From positions 1 through 64,000 of the forward strand of contig JAURZV010000079.1 of the NCBI GenBank assembly GCA_030653175.1: a DNA stretch of 64,000 nt, read 5' to 3'. Origin of the DNA: Methylobacter sp. (GTDB taxonomy: Bacteria > Pseudomonadota > Gammaproteobacteria > Methylococcales > Methylomonadaceae). Shown here piece after piece: positions 9,135 to 17,209 of the stretch. The position numbers were made by a program, and so were the translations under genes. The notes under the pieces were generated by a model. That model was not told where the DNA came from. It made no database searches and saw only the letters and a program-made list of their open reading frames with translations. Positions within the stretch are counted from its first letter, which is position 1. The number at the start of each line of letters is the position of its first letter.

Positions 9135-9222
9135 AATATGACAATCTTGTTACAGCAATGTGACAGGTTTGTTATGGTAATGCGACAGGTTTATGACATC
9201 AATATGACAATCAGGAAAACGC
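9135..9222. repeat. Four 22-bp direct repeats upstream of the EAL-CBS-GGDEF gene
   Basis: Four head-to-tail units of exactly 22 bases start at 9135, 9157, 9179 and 9201, each opening AATrTGACA or AATGCGACA followed by (A/G)(T/G)(C/T). The first eight to ten bases are the best conserved part. The 22-base period equals two turns of the helix, placing the conserved block on one face of the DNA, as in arrays of regulator sites. The array begins about 38 bases upstream of the start codon of the leftward gene. Confidence 0.7.
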
Positions 9223-9608
9223 CGGCAATGCTTTGTAACATTGGCTGACACCTAGACCCGGCAACGCACTGATCATTGATCGTCAATCTCTCTCCGCGGC
9301 GTTTTCGAAGTTTCGGGCGTTGGGGATTTTTCCATCAAGTTGAACCTCTTTACATTTTCTCTCATGAAAGCTGTCCATCAGATAATGCTCGGCGGCATGT
9401 GCAGAAAATGGTTATTCGCAGGCCTGTGGTCAAACCAATAGCGTTGGCCTGGCAGCATGCCCGGCTTTTCGACAGGTAAAGGGGCTTCAGTTGTTGTCAT
9501 ATTTTTCCCGATAAAGAAAGTCAGGAAAAGTTTGCCCAGTTTTAATGCTGTTGTTAGATACCTGTTAAGGAATGAAAATCAAATAACCTAAACAAACGAT
9601 AAGCCGTA

Positions 9609-9630
9609 GGGGCGACCGGCCGGTCGCCCC
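9609..9630. repeat. Perfect 22-bp REP-like palindrome
   Basis: GGGGCGACCGG followed by CCGGTCGCCCC is a perfect palindrome. It is preceded by GTA and followed by TTGCG. A related partial sequence, GGGGCGACCGATGCCGCTCC, occurs at about 59219. REP-type sequence in an intergenic position. Confidence 0.75.
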
Positions 9631-9745
9631 TTGCGAAAATACATGAGTTATTTAATTTCCGTTCCTAAAGAGCATTTATCCGACTTCCCTCTTCAAACCA
9701 AAACCAACTTTTGGGGCACCATCCGTCCCCATTTTGAGCTATAAG

Positions 9746-9858
9746 CATCAACTTAAGACATAAAACCATAAAGGCACGAACGATTTGCAACAATGTATGG
9801 ATAGGCAATGCTTGAAATGTAAAATAAAAGCTTCGTGTCTTCGTGGTTTTAGTTGATG
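9746..9858. repeat. Inverted element with CATCAACTTAAG and CACGAAG motifs
   Basis: The left end CATCAACTTAAGACATAAAA and the right end TTCGTGGTTTTAGTTGATG are inverted relatives; the inner edges carry GGCACGAAC and CTTCGTGTCTTCGTGG. Related sequences with the same CACGAAG core occur at 18468-18525, about 50099-50157, 60189-60311 and 63514-63567, so this belongs to a dispersed family. Confidence 0.65.
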
Positions 9859-9895
9859 TGCATGGGACGTTAATTCACATTCAGGATAACCCCGA

Positions 9896-10699
9896 TTATG
9901 AGATTTCTCCTTCCCGTTTGGTTTCCATTTCCAGGTTTTGGTATTCATGTTGTTCCAGCTTGCCATCTTTTCCGGCGTCTACCTTGTCAAAGACTTGCAG
10001 CAATTCAGGGAAATTTTGCAATTCATCCTTAGTAATGTAGTGATCGCCATTTATATCAACTTGAGCAAATGAAGGGAATTCCCCTGTATCCTTTTCAGGT
10101 TTCTTTACAGGAGATTTTTGATCGCCTGACGTTGAACTTTCAGCCTTCGTATCCTTAGCTAAAGGCGATTGCTGAGTAGTGATGGCTTGGCTGCCTGAAG
10201 CCGGCGCCAAGCCGCTACTTTCTGTTGCAGCAGCAGATGGCTGTTTAGATTCTTGCCCGACATTTTCAGCGCAGGGAGGTTTCCCCTCGGAACTTGAGTC
10301 GCCTGAAGTTGTTTTTTCAGCACCTGCACACTTTGATGTGGACGATTCTTTAGCGCTTAAATCAGTAGCGGCTGTACCGGTATTTTCAGTGGCTTTTTTA
10401 GCCTGTTCGCTTGGCTCTGTTTTTTTAGCTTCAGTAGCATTCGCTCCGCCGGATTGCTTAGGGCGTTCGCCGGCAGTTCCCGTTGCACTTACCGGGCCTT
10501 CATAAGGAACATATCGATAATATCGATGGATATCTTCAGTTCCGGCTCTTACAGATTGGGTAACCAAACTAAGGCTAATACTCATAATAACCAACCAAAT
10601 GGATAAACTGAAAATTTTAAAAAAATGTAAGCTTGTCCGATCTAACGGGTTGATATTTATGGTGTCAGATATTTCATATAGGATTTTTTTGGTTTTCAT
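9896..10699 (-). CDS. Membrane-anchored EF-hand protein
   Basis: 267 residues. A hydrophobic segment at about 31-50 (FSLSIWLVIMSISLSLVTQS) acts as a signal anchor or late signal peptide. A long low-complexity region rich in Ala, Ser, Glu, Thr and Lys (about 65-200) follows, then two EF-hand loops. Loop 1, DINGDHYITKDE, has ligands at positions 1, 3, 5 and 12 and Ile at 8. Loop 2, DAGKDGKLEQHE, keeps positions 1, 5 and 12 but has Gly at 3. The start is supported by AAGGAAACC upstream. It likely binds calcium outside the cytoplasm through a flexible stalk. No loop has the proline at position 2 typical of lanmodulin, so lanthanide binding is not supported. Confidence 0.75.
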   Translation of the reverse strand: MKTKKILYEISDTININPLDRTSLHFFKIFSLSIWLVIMSISLSLVTQSVRAGTEDIHRYYRYVPYEGPVSATGTAGERPKQSGGANATEAKKTEPSEQAKKATENTGTAATDLSAKESSTSKCAGAEKTTSGDSSSEGKPPCAENVGQESKQPSAAATESSGLAPASGSQAITTQQSPLAKDTKAESSTSGDQKSPVKKPEKDTGEFPSFAQVDINGDHYITKDELQNFPELLQVFDKVDAGKDGKLEQHEYQNLEMETKREGEIS

Positions 10700-11098
10700 A
10701 ATGGTTTCCTTGTATTTGGATAGTTAAAGGATCAGCTTTATCGTGAAAATGATTTCAACGGCAATACCTGGTTGATTGCCTGCTTATTTGAGGTCACTGT
10801 TAATCATGCCCAAAGCTTGCGGATGCTAATAATGGCAAGCCATCATCCATAAAATAAAAAAATGACATCATAGTCATATTTAACCTGGGTTCGACTTAAG
10901 CACGAATCCAAAAAATGATGGATTCAAGCCGGATTAATAATATATTACACGAATGCTTTAAGTCGGTGCGGTATCACACAATAACCGGAATATTAAATAC
11001 TAAACCGACTACGATTACCTCATAACACTGCCCAAGATACATAATCAAGATCAATGGGAGCAGACTCTATATCCTGTTGCCGCGCTCCGGATCCATTT
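10700..11098. other. Non-coding intergenic region
   Basis: About 400 bases between two leftward genes. No gene, tRNA or clear repeat is seen. The A/T-rich upstream flank of the EF-hand gene should hold its promoter. Confidence 0.4.
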
Positions 11099-11620
11099 TC
11101 AACCATTTTTTCTTTCCGTCTTTTGATGCTGCTTATCTTTGTTTTCAATGACGCTTATCCGTCCATCGCTTTCAATATAAGCCTCTTTCACTTTTGAAAT
11201 GTCGGAAATCCCTTGTTCGCGCAGTTGCACCATCAAATCCGCGTCAGTTATTAACTCTTTTCTCATGTTTCTGCGTAATAACTGACCATTCTTTATCAAA
11301 GGAAGCGGCGGCGATTCAATAAGGCGCTGGAAGCGAGAAGATTTAAAGCTCAGCCAATCGAGCGCATAGTCCCAAAAAATAATAGTAGCAACAAGCGCTA
11401 TACCGTTGGGAAGAGATTTGTAATCACCCGCCATACCATTCTGCGAGGCATCGGCAAGAAGAGTGATCAGAAGCAAATCGGTTATCCCAAGCGTTCCAGA
11501 CTGTCGCTTAAGAATTATGCGTAGCAGAATGAAGAGCGCAAGATACATTACCGATCCGCGCACTATAATCTCGATTAAAGGAGTATCAGGTAAAAAAATT
11601 GCTTTCCAATCGATATTCAT
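11099..11620 (-). CDS. DUF421 (YetF/YcaP-type) membrane protein
   Basis: 173 residues when started at Met of MNIDWKAIF (codon 11618-11620), preceded by AAGGGGAT; the upstream Met at 11668 would add 16 non-conserved residues. Three N-terminal membrane helices (about 15-35, 42-60 and 66-86) are followed by a cytosolic domain with the DUF421 hallmark PLPLIKNGQLLRRNMRKELIT ... DLMVQLREQGI and a terminal VKEAYIESDGRISVI strand. The family is widespread in bacterial inner membranes and its biochemical role is unsettled. It stands alone, followed downstream only by the EF-hand gene after 400 bases. Confidence 0.85.
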   Translation of the reverse strand: MNIDWKAIFLPDTPLIEIIVRGSVMYLALFILLRIILKRQSGTLGITDLLLITLLADASQNGMAGDYKSLPNGIALVATIIFWDYALDWLSFKSSRFQRLIESPPLPLIKNGQLLRRNMRKELITDADLMVQLREQGISDISKVKEAYIESDGRISVIENKDKQHQKTERKNG

Positions 11621-11707
11621 AAAGTATCCCCTTTGAGATGGTCTATAGGATGTACCCTTATCCCTCACATAAAGAACTCCATCCTAAACGCAAGACATTG
11701 CCTCATT

Positions 11708-12064
11708 AAGCGTAGCCGCAGAGCTTAATGCCGGAACTTACTATTTCGCTCTAACCGTTCATTCGTTTGGGTTATAACCGATGGCAGATTATAGTAGCCG
11801 AAGCCGGTAAAGCGACATTTGAAATGCCCTCACCCTAGCCCTCTCCCGAGGGGAGCGGGGACTTTGTTGCTTTACCAGCTTCGGACCCTATATGTCCGAT
11901 TCGATCCATTATTGCCAAAACAACAAGGGACCGATACCCGTCTCTTAATTACTTTTTCGAATATAGCGGGATTTCTACAGGACTTCAAACGATTAACTTC
12001 CGCTAAACTCAGAGTCAACCATGGAACTACGGAGCTGAATGTTTTGAAACTGTCTGATGCATAG
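11708..12064 (+). pseudogene. Decayed REP-associated tyrosine transposase (RAYT), copy 1, split by a MITE
   Basis: Between 11708 and 12064 the DNA aligns with the RAYT pseudogene at 12890-13484: GCGTAGCCG(C)-GAGCTTAAT-CCGGAACTTACTAT at the start, then ATAACCG-x-x-GGCAGATTAT, then TCCGATTCG-TCC-TTATTGCCAA, and GATATAGCGGGATTT with GACTTCAAACGATT later. A 103-base element (99 bases plus a duplicated TA) is inserted at 11790-11892, between GATTA and TGTCCG. About 30 bases covering the catalytic HUH region are deleted after the AAGGGACC point. The gene is dead. Confidence 0.75.
11790..11892. mobile_element. MITE (IS630-type ends), copy 1, inserted in RAYT pseudogene
   Basis: The element proper is 11792-11890, flanked by TA at 11790-11791 and 11891-11892. 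Its ends are TAGTAGCCGAAGCCGGTAAAGC and GCTTTACCAGCTTCGGACCCTA, imperfect inverted repeats of each other. The related RAYT copy at about 12993-13003 has the uninterrupted site GATTATGTCCG, which becomes GATTA-[element]-TATGTCCG here: a TA target duplication. No coding capacity. A second copy is at 18248-18343, and the terminal repeat recurs beside the IS630-type remnant at 59167-59196. Confidence 0.85.
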
Positions 12065-12339
12065 GGAACGCGATGCTCTGGAACTTTACGAGAAACAGTT
12101 GCAAATCAATGTCATTAAGTGAAGAAAACCGCGCATTGTTCCAGTGTGAATTGCGCGAGATTATCTCCATTAATGTTATTCTAACCTCGTCTTCCTTCTC
12201 TTGTCTCTGCTGGCGGTTTTTGCTGTCAAAATAGAATTAAGCAGGGGAGTTTGGTAACATTTTTTGGGGTTGTGCTTAACGACCAAAGCAAAGAACGATT
12301 AGATTAGAAAACTTACCACGTAACTGATAAAGGCTAAAA
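12065..12339. other. Non-coding intergenic region
   Basis: About 275 bases after the RAYT remnant. No gene, RNA or clear repeat is seen. Confidence 0.35.
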
Positions 12340-12732
12340 ATGAGCTTTAAAACCCGTTTAATAAAAATGGCAATAAAATGGACCCCCAACATGATGATTA
12401 TATGGGTGGCAAATATAATACTTAAGGGCATTGCAGAATTGATAGATTTTAATTTTGACCTCGAAGCGCGAAAAGCATACGTTCAAATTCAGCTCCTCGG
12501 TGAATCAGAAACAATTGAAGTTTGGCTGGAAAATTTTGCCGTTGTCAGCGATGAGGGATCCTACCGATTAATCATTCAACAAGCGCAATCGAACCGGCTC
12601 TGGCTCAATAACTTACTATCCCGTATCGCAGGAAAAGCCTGGAAAATTCCTGCGATACCTCAATTTTCGGCTGAAATTGAGCTTATCTGCGAGTTGTTCA
12701 AAGCCGAAAGTCCGGAACAGGAGGGTAATTGA
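12340..12732 (+). CDS. Hypothetical protein, 130 residues
   Basis: A 130-residue protein starting MSFKTRLIKMAIKW. It has a hydrophobic N-terminal stretch (about 18-35, NMMIIWVANIILKGIAEL) that could lie in or on the membrane, followed by an alternating strand region (AYVQIQLLGESETIEVWLENFAVV) and a C-terminal part with PAIPQFSAEIELICELF. AAAGG lies upstream of the ATG. The body looks like a small mixed alpha/beta lipid- or sterol-binding type fold, but no family is recognised. It stands between the two RAYT remnants, so it may be accessory. Confidence 0.6.
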   Translation: MSFKTRLIKMAIKWTPNMMIIWVANIILKGIAELIDFNFDLEARKAYVQIQLLGESETIEVWLENFAVVSDEGSYRLIIQQAQSNRLWLNNLLSRIAGKAWKIPAIPQFSAEIELICELFKAESPEQEGN

Positions 12733-12822
12733 TCCTAGAAAAATCATTTCGTGGACAAACTGCGGATTTTAGGATTAAACAAATCCAAATCGAGATATAT
12801 TACGGTAGGGGGCCTCACACGC

Positions 12823-12847
12823 GGGACGTGGTTTGTAACCCCGTCCC
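12823..12847. repeat. REP palindrome upstream of the RAYT gene
   Basis: GGGACGTGGTTTGTAACCCCGTCCC is a near-perfect 25-base palindrome 42 bases before the RAYT start codon. It differs by only a few bases from the palindrome at 13508-13532 just after the gene. Confidence 0.8.
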
Positions 12848-12889
12848 AAACGTTTGATACTGCTGTTATCTTTATACAAAGGAAGCGCC

Positions 12890-13484
12890 ATGCCGTCCCG
12901 ACGCGTAGCCGCCGAGCTTAATACCGGAACTTACTATCTCACTCTAACCGTTCAACCTTGGTATTATCTGTTTTGACCGTTATAACCGCCGGCAGATTAT
13001 GTCCGATTCGCTCCGTTATTGCCAATACAACAAAGGACTGGAATTGAACGGCTATGTTTTCATGTTGAACCATATCCGTCTCATAGTTACTTCGCCGGAT
13101 ATAGCGGGATTTTTACGGGACTTCAAACGATTCACTTCCGCTAAATTCAAGGCCAATCTCGAAAGCACGGAGTCAAGTGTTTTGAAACTGTTTGTCGATG
13201 CACAAGGAAGTTACCGGTTTTGGATGGAAACTAATACCCCAAAGAAGATCGAAAAACCTGCTTTCTACCTTCAAAAGCTTAACTATATCCACGAAAATCC
13301 GGTACGAAAAGGTTATGTTGCCCGCCCTGAACATTGGCTTTGGTCTTCAGCCAACCCGGCTTCGCCGCTCCTTACCAAATTGCTTGCGACATGGTGCTAC
13401 ACGCTGGACGACTACTATCGACAGCCGGACGGGGCATGCTGCCCCGTTCGAAACGTTTTGCGTCGGTTACATGCAGCCGCTTAA
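12890..13484 (+). pseudogene. REP-associated tyrosine transposase (RAYT), copy 2, frameshifted
   Basis: The ATG at 12890 follows AAGGAAG and opens MPSRRVAAELNTGTYYLTLT, the usual RAYT start. The frame breaks in a run of four T at 12971-12974, where one extra base turns LFDRYNRRQI into a stop; the second frame then runs intact to 13484. It carries LELNGYVFMLNHIRLIV, GFLRDFKRFTSAKF and QKLNYIHENPVRKGYV. The metal-binding HxH of the family (NHxHL) is NHIRL here, so a catalytic His is lost as well. The last 40 residues do not resemble the family. RAYTs are Y1/HUH nucleases that mobilise REP palindromes, and REPs flank this copy. Confidence 0.85.
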
Positions 13485-13507
13485 GCTCAGACATCGCAGA
13501 AACGTTA

Positions 13508-13532
13508 GGGACGGGGTTGCAAACCCCGTCCC
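13508..13532. repeat. REP palindrome downstream of the RAYT gene
   Basis: GGGACGGGGTT-GCA-AACCCCGTCCC is an 11-base perfect stem with a three-base loop, 24 bases after the RAYT frame ends and 9 bases from the stop of the facing gene at 13541. Confidence 0.85.
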
Positions 13533-13540
13533 GCTTGGAT

Positions 13541-13852
13541 TCACAATATTGGCCCCGGATCTACTACCGGTTGGCACGGTCCAGAATCGGTCTTTTTGTC
13601 GTTGAAATACATATCATAGTCATAGAGCGTGAAATCCTTACCTTCACCCGTCCACTCCCATTTTCGCCATTTATACTTAAGATTAAACTCGCATCCCAAG
13701 TAATTACTATAGATATAGCGGTAACTAACATTTAGATAACTAAAATGATAGCGCCACTTCATTACTTTTCTACTTTTACGGCACGGATATGGGAAAATCC
13801 ATTTCCAACAAACTGACCAATAAGTCTCGGTAACTTCAATATACTCTGCCAT
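13541..13852 (-). CDS. Hypothetical protein, possible integron gene cassette
   Basis: 103 residues, rich in Trp, Tyr, Cys and Lys (for example TYWSVCWKWIFPYPCRKSRK), with no signal peptide or known domain. The ribosome site is strong: TTGGAGGAAAATT then ATG. The start lies 17 bases from the end (GTTAGGC) of an attC-like site at 13869-13937, the spacing expected when a cassette follows the attC of its predecessor. The gene's own attC should follow its stop, but the REP palindrome and RAYT remnant lie there instead, so the cassette may have been truncated or captured. Function unknown. Confidence 0.6.
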   Translation of the reverse strand: MAEYIEVTETYWSVCWKWIFPYPCRKSRKVMKWRYHFSYLNVSYRYIYSNYLGCEFNLKYKWRKWEWTGEGKDFTLYDYDMYFNDKKTDSGPCQPVVDPGPIL

Positions 13853-13868
13853 AATTTTCCTCCAAGAT

Positions 13869-13937
13869 GCCTAACGTGTTTAGTTGAGCGGCGTCGTGAG
13901 TGAAAACGAACGATGTCAGCTCGAACATATGTTAGAC
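13869..13937 (-). other. attC-like integron recombination site
   Basis: Read on the minus strand, the site has R'' GTCTAAC, L'' GTTCGAGC, L' GCTCAAC and R' GTTAGGC. R'' and R' pair over seven bases with one wobble. L'' pairs with L' perfectly except for one extra base (the C of GTTCGAGC), as expected of the protruding base of attC sites, and this sets the orientation. The centre TCGT...ACGA closes a loop of about 12 bases. The 69-base length is normal for attC. No integrase gene lies in the window. Confidence 0.6.
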
Positions 13938-14120
13938 GCAAAACATTGCGTCATTTGTTTGTCTAATAATATATAAAAATTAAAAATCATTGTTATTTCA
14001 TTCTATTGAATAAATTTAGTACGTCCTAAAATAAATACAGGTAGCGTCATCAAAAAACATGAGCAATCAATTCCAATAATATCCACGCCGAGTAATGCTA
14101 GCCCTAAACCCTATCCACCG
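13938..14120. other. A/T-rich intergenic region
   Basis: No gene. The segment GTTAGACGCAAAACATTGCG at its left edge resembles CTAAACGCAAGACATTGCC at about 11685-11703, so the two accessory segments may share an origin. Confidence 0.35.
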
Positions 14121-14357
14121 CTATATGCAAAAACACCTAACCTTACCAACCAAAACCTCCATTCCCCCCACAACTTCCAACTCCCCCATCAAAACCCCAA
14201 CCAACACATCATCCTCAAGCCCCAACAACTCAACAAACAAATCCCTCTCCCCCTGATCCGCAACCAAATACCCCGTTTCCAAATACCGATTCAACAGAAA
14301 ATCCAGCTCCTTAGTCCCCCGCCGACACTGCCACCTTAACCGATCCAGCTCGTCCAT
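14121..14357 (-). CDS. sdhE: FAD assembly factor SdhE
   Basis: 78 residues of the SdhE/YgfY family, with the hallmark WQCRRGTKELDFLL (RGxxE) near the N terminus and the acidic helical core LFVELLGLEDDVLVGVL. SdhE promotes covalent attachment of FAD to SdhA. The ATG shares one base with the sdhB stop (TGATG), so translation is coupled; a GTG one codon earlier is also possible. It is the last gene of the sdhCDAB-sdhE operon. Confidence 0.92.
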   Translation of the reverse strand: MDELDRLRWQCRRGTKELDFLLNRYLETGYLVADQGERDLFVELLGLEDDVLVGVLMGELEVVGGMEVLVGKVRCFCI

Positions 14358-15142
14358 CACCCCAACTTTCTCTGCACCAACAGTTTCTTGGTCTCGGCAA
14401 TAGCCTTAGCCGGATTCAAGCCCTTGGGACAGGTATCGGTGCAATTCATAATCGTATGGCAACGGTACAATTTAAACGGGTCTTCCAGTTCGTCCAGCCG
14501 TTCGCCGGTGCTTTCGTCGCGGCTATCGACCAGCCAGCGGTAGGCTTGCAACAGCACCGCAGGACCCAGATAACGCTCGCTGTTCCACCAGTAACTGGGG
14601 CAACTGGTCGAGCAACAGGCGCACAGCACGCAGTCGTATAATCCATCCAGCTTTTCCCGGTCTTCCTTGCTTTGCAGGCGCTCGGAATCGGCAGGTGCTG
14701 GGGTTTGGGTTTCTATCCACGGTTTGATCGAGGCATATTGCGCATAGAAATGGGTCATATCCGGCACCAGGTCTTTAACGACTTGCATATGCGGCAACGG
14801 ATAAATTTTGATGGTGCCGGGATAAGAATCGATGGCTTTGGTGCAGGCCAGGGAGTTTTTACCGTTGATGGTCATCGCACAGGAGCCGCACACGCCTTCG
14901 CGGCAGGAACGCCGAAAGGTTAAAGTGCTGTCGATTTCGTTTTTGATTTTCAGGATCGCGTCCAGCACCATCGGGCCGCAGCTGTCCATGTCCAGCTCAA
15001 ATGCATCGATGCGCGGGTTTTCGGAGGAGGAGGGATCCCAACGATACACTTCAAAGCGGCGGATGTTGGTTGCACCGGCTGGCGCTTTAAAGGTTTTGCC
15101 TTCGATTAAAACCGAGTTTTTAGGCAGGGTAAATTCAGCCAT
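14357..15142 (-). CDS. sdhB: Succinate dehydrogenase iron-sulfur subunit
   Basis: 261 residues from MAEFTLPKN (codon 15140-15142); the upstream Met at 15205 would overlap the neighbouring small gene. The N-terminal 2Fe-2S domain has [12 protein letters not shown] and a later LACTKAI Cys. The C-terminal domain has the 4Fe-4S and 3Fe-4S sites in [16 protein letters not shown] and [17 protein letters not shown]. It carries electrons from the SdhA flavin to ubiquinone at the membrane. Its N terminus is longer than that of E. coli SdhB by about 20 residues. Confidence 0.95.
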   Translation of the reverse strand: MAEFTLPKNSVLIEGKTFKAPAGATNIRRFEVYRWDPSSSENPRIDAFELDMDSCGPMVLDAILKIKNEIDSTLTFRRSCREGVCGSCAMTINGKNSLACTKAIDSYPGTIKIYPLPHMQVVKDLVPDMTHFYAQYASIKPWIETQTPAPADSERLQSKEDREKLDGLYDCVLCACCSTSCPSYWWNSERYLGPAVLLQAYRWLVDSRDESTGERLDELEDPFKLYRCHTIMNCTDTCPKGLNPAKAIAETKKLLVQRKLG

Positions 15143-15179
15143 TAGTCTATTCTCTTCTGAGTGGAGTCCGGGATAGTCA

Positions 15180-15395
15180 TCATATCTCGATAACACCTTG
15201 TTCAATATCCGCTAACGTAGCAGTGATGGGCGTTTTTATTAAACCGAATGCCGACTTGATAGTAAGTTGTTGGTTATCGTTTGACGAAGCGGACAAGGTT
15301 TCAACAATGTGGCATTGTTTTTCCGGCAATAAATTTAAAAAACCGACGACTTGGCTGTAGATGCTGTCGTCTATTTCCAATGTGAGTGTTTTCAT
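15180..15395 (-). CDS. Antitoxin-like small protein inside the sdh operon
   Basis: 71 residues opening [27 protein letters not shown], the strand-helix pattern seen in small RelB-like antitoxins of the type MxTxxLEIxDSIYxxVxxFLxxLP. The C-terminal half has [20 protein letters not shown], also seen in such antitoxins. It lies between sdhA and sdhB, 26 bases after the sdhA end side and 37 bases before the sdhB start, in the same direction. No toxin gene is next to it. It may be a solitary antitoxin that entered the operon. Its effect on sdhB translation is unknown. Confidence 0.6.
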   Translation of the reverse strand: MKTLTLEIDDSIYSQVVGFLNLLPEKQCHIVETLSASSNDNQQLTIKSAFGLIKTPITATLADIEQGVIEI

Positions 15396-15421
15396 ATCAT
15401 GTCTCTCAAAGCGGGTATTAA

Positions 15422-17206
15422 TTAATAAACTCTCTCTTTGGGTGGAATTACGTCGACTTCGTCGGTTAAGGTGTACATGTGTACCGGCCTGTAATTGATT
15501 TTGACCTGATCATCGCTCAGCCAGGTCAGGGTATGTTTCAACCAGTTTTCGTCGTCGCGCTTCGGGTAATCTTCCCGTGCATGGCCGCCCCGGCTCTCGG
15601 TGCGGTTGCCTGCCGCGTTGATCGCCACGGTGGCTTGGCTCAGCAAATTGTCCAGCTCCAGCGTTTCGACCAGATCGGTGTTCCAGATCAACGATTTGTC
15701 GGCCACTTTGACATCGGCAAAGGTTTTTCTGACTTCAGCCATCGCATTGATGCCTTCGGTCAGCGTGGTACCGGTTCTGAACACCGCCGCTTTGGCTTGC
15801 ATGACTTTTTGCATGTCCAGGCGAATATCGGAGGTCGAGCGGCTGCCGTTTGCATTGCGGATTTTATCGAAACGGGCGATGGCTTTGTCGCAAGCATTGC
15901 TCGCCAACGGTTTCTGTCTTGAGCCCGGTTTGATCAGTTCCGCACAGCGTATTGCGGCGGAGCGGCCGAACACCACCAGATCGAGCAGCGAGTTAGAGCC
16001 CAAGCGGTTTGCGCCATGCACGGAAACGCAGGCCGCCTCGCCGATTGCCATCAGGCCCGGCACTACGCTATCGGGATCGTCACCGTTCAAGGTGACGACT
16101 TCGGCTTTGTAATTGGTCGGAATGCCGCCCATGTTGTAATGCACGGTCGGCAGCACCGGAATCGGCTGTTTGGTCACATCGACATTGGCAAAAATCCTGG
16201 AGGTTTCGGAAATACCCGGCAAGCGTTCGTGAATAATGGCCGGATCAAGATGCTCGATATGCAGATAGATGTGGTCTTTCAGCGGCCCTACGCCTCGGCC
16301 TTCTTCAATTTCGATGGTCATCGCGCGACTGACTACATCACGCGATGCCAAGTCTTTGGCCGATGGCGCATAACGTTCCATGAAACGCTCGCCTTGCGAG
16401 TTGGTCAGGTAACCGCCCTCGCCTCTTACGCCTTCGGTAATCAAGCAGCCTGCGCCGTAAATACCGGTCGGGTGGAACTGGATGAACTCCATATCCTGCA
16501 ACGGCAAGCCGGCGCGTAATACCATCGCGTTGCCGTCGCCGGTAACGGTATGCGCCGAGGTGCAGGAAAAAAACGTGCGTCCGTAACCGCCGGTCGCCAA
16601 TACGGTCATTTGGGATTTGAACAAATGCAGGGAACCGTCATCCAGACACCAGGCTAACACCCCGCGGCATTCGCCGTCCTCCATAATCAAATCCAGCGCG
16701 ATGTATTCAACGAAGAATTCGGCGCTGTGTTTTAACGACTGCTGGTACAAGGTATGCAAAATGGCATGACCGGTCTTGTCGGCCGCCGCGCAAGTGCGTT
16801 GCGCCTGGCCTTTGCCGAAATGCGTGGTCATGCCGCCGAACGCGCGCTGGTAGATTTTGCCGTCGGCGGTACGCGAAAACGGCACACCGTAATGCTCCAG
16901 CTCAATTACGGCGGGGATGGCTTCGCGGCACATGTATTCAATCGCGTCCTGATCGCCCAGCCAATCGGAACCTTTGACGGTGTCGTACATATGAAAACGC
17001 CAGTGGTCTTCGCCCATATTGCCCAGCGCCGCGCTGATGCCGCCTTGCGCGGCGACGGTATGACTGCGGGTTGGGAATACTTTAGTGATACAGGCGGTTT
17101 TAAGGCCTTTTTCCGCCATGCCCAAGGTAGCGCGCAACCCTGCGCCGCCCGCACCTACTACAACCACATCGTAAGCATGTTCAATAATTTTATAGTCTGC
17201 GGACAT
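15422..17206 (-). CDS. sdhA: Succinate dehydrogenase flavoprotein subunit
   Basis: 594 residues. The N-terminal FAD-binding Rossmann motif is [16 protein letters not shown], and the flavin-linking [16 protein letters not shown] holds the His that binds FAD covalently. The active-site region has [21 protein letters not shown] and the substrate-site phrases [11 protein letters not shown] and [13 protein letters not shown]. It oxidises succinate to fumarate in complex II, linking the TCA cycle to quinone reduction. It starts three bases after the sdhD stop. Confidence 0.97.
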   Translation of the reverse strand: MSADYKIIEHAYDVVVVGAGGAGLRATLGMAEKGLKTACITKVFPTRSHTVAAQGGISAALGNMGEDHWRFHMYDTVKGSDWLGDQDAIEYMCREAIPAVIELEHYGVPFSRTADGKIYQRAFGGMTTHFGKGQAQRTCAAADKTGHAILHTLYQQSLKHSAEFFVEYIALDLIMEDGECRGVLAWCLDDGSLHLFKSQMTVLATGGYGRTFFSCTSAHTVTGDGNAMVLRAGLPLQDMEFIQFHPTGIYGAGCLITEGVRGEGGYLTNSQGERFMERYAPSAKDLASRDVVSRAMTIEIEEGRGVGPLKDHIYLHIEHLDPAIIHERLPGISETSRIFANVDVTKQPIPVLPTVHYNMGGIPTNYKAEVVTLNGDDPDSVVPGLMAIGEAACVSVHGANRLGSNSLLDLVVFGRSAAIRCAELIKPGSRQKPLASNACDKAIARFDKIRNANGSRSTSDIRLDMQKVMQAKAAVFRTGTTLTEGINAMAEVRKTFADVKVADKSLIWNTDLVETLELDNLLSQATVAINAAGNRTESRGGHAREDYPKRDDENWLKHTLTWLSDDQVKINYRPVHMYTLTDEVDVIPPKERVY

Positions 17207-17209
17207 GAA

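Larger units (their letters stand above)
9223..9895. other. Non-coding region with palindromes
   Basis: No supported gene in about 670 bases; the frame at 9276-9479 lacks a ribosome site and a recognisable protein pattern. The region contains the 22-base perfect palindrome at 9609-9630 and the inverted element at 9746-9858. Confidence 0.45.

Noticed and set aside
9135-9222. CRISPR array
   Set aside because: Repeats are adjacent with no unique spacers, and no cas genes are present.
9276-9479. Possible small gene in the 9.1-9.9 kb gap
   Set aside because: No ribosome site, no signal or domain pattern; the region is repeat-rich and non-coding.
9896-10699. Lanmodulin-like lanthanide protein
   Set aside because: The two EF-hand loops lack Pro at position 2 and the four-loop layout of lanmodulin.
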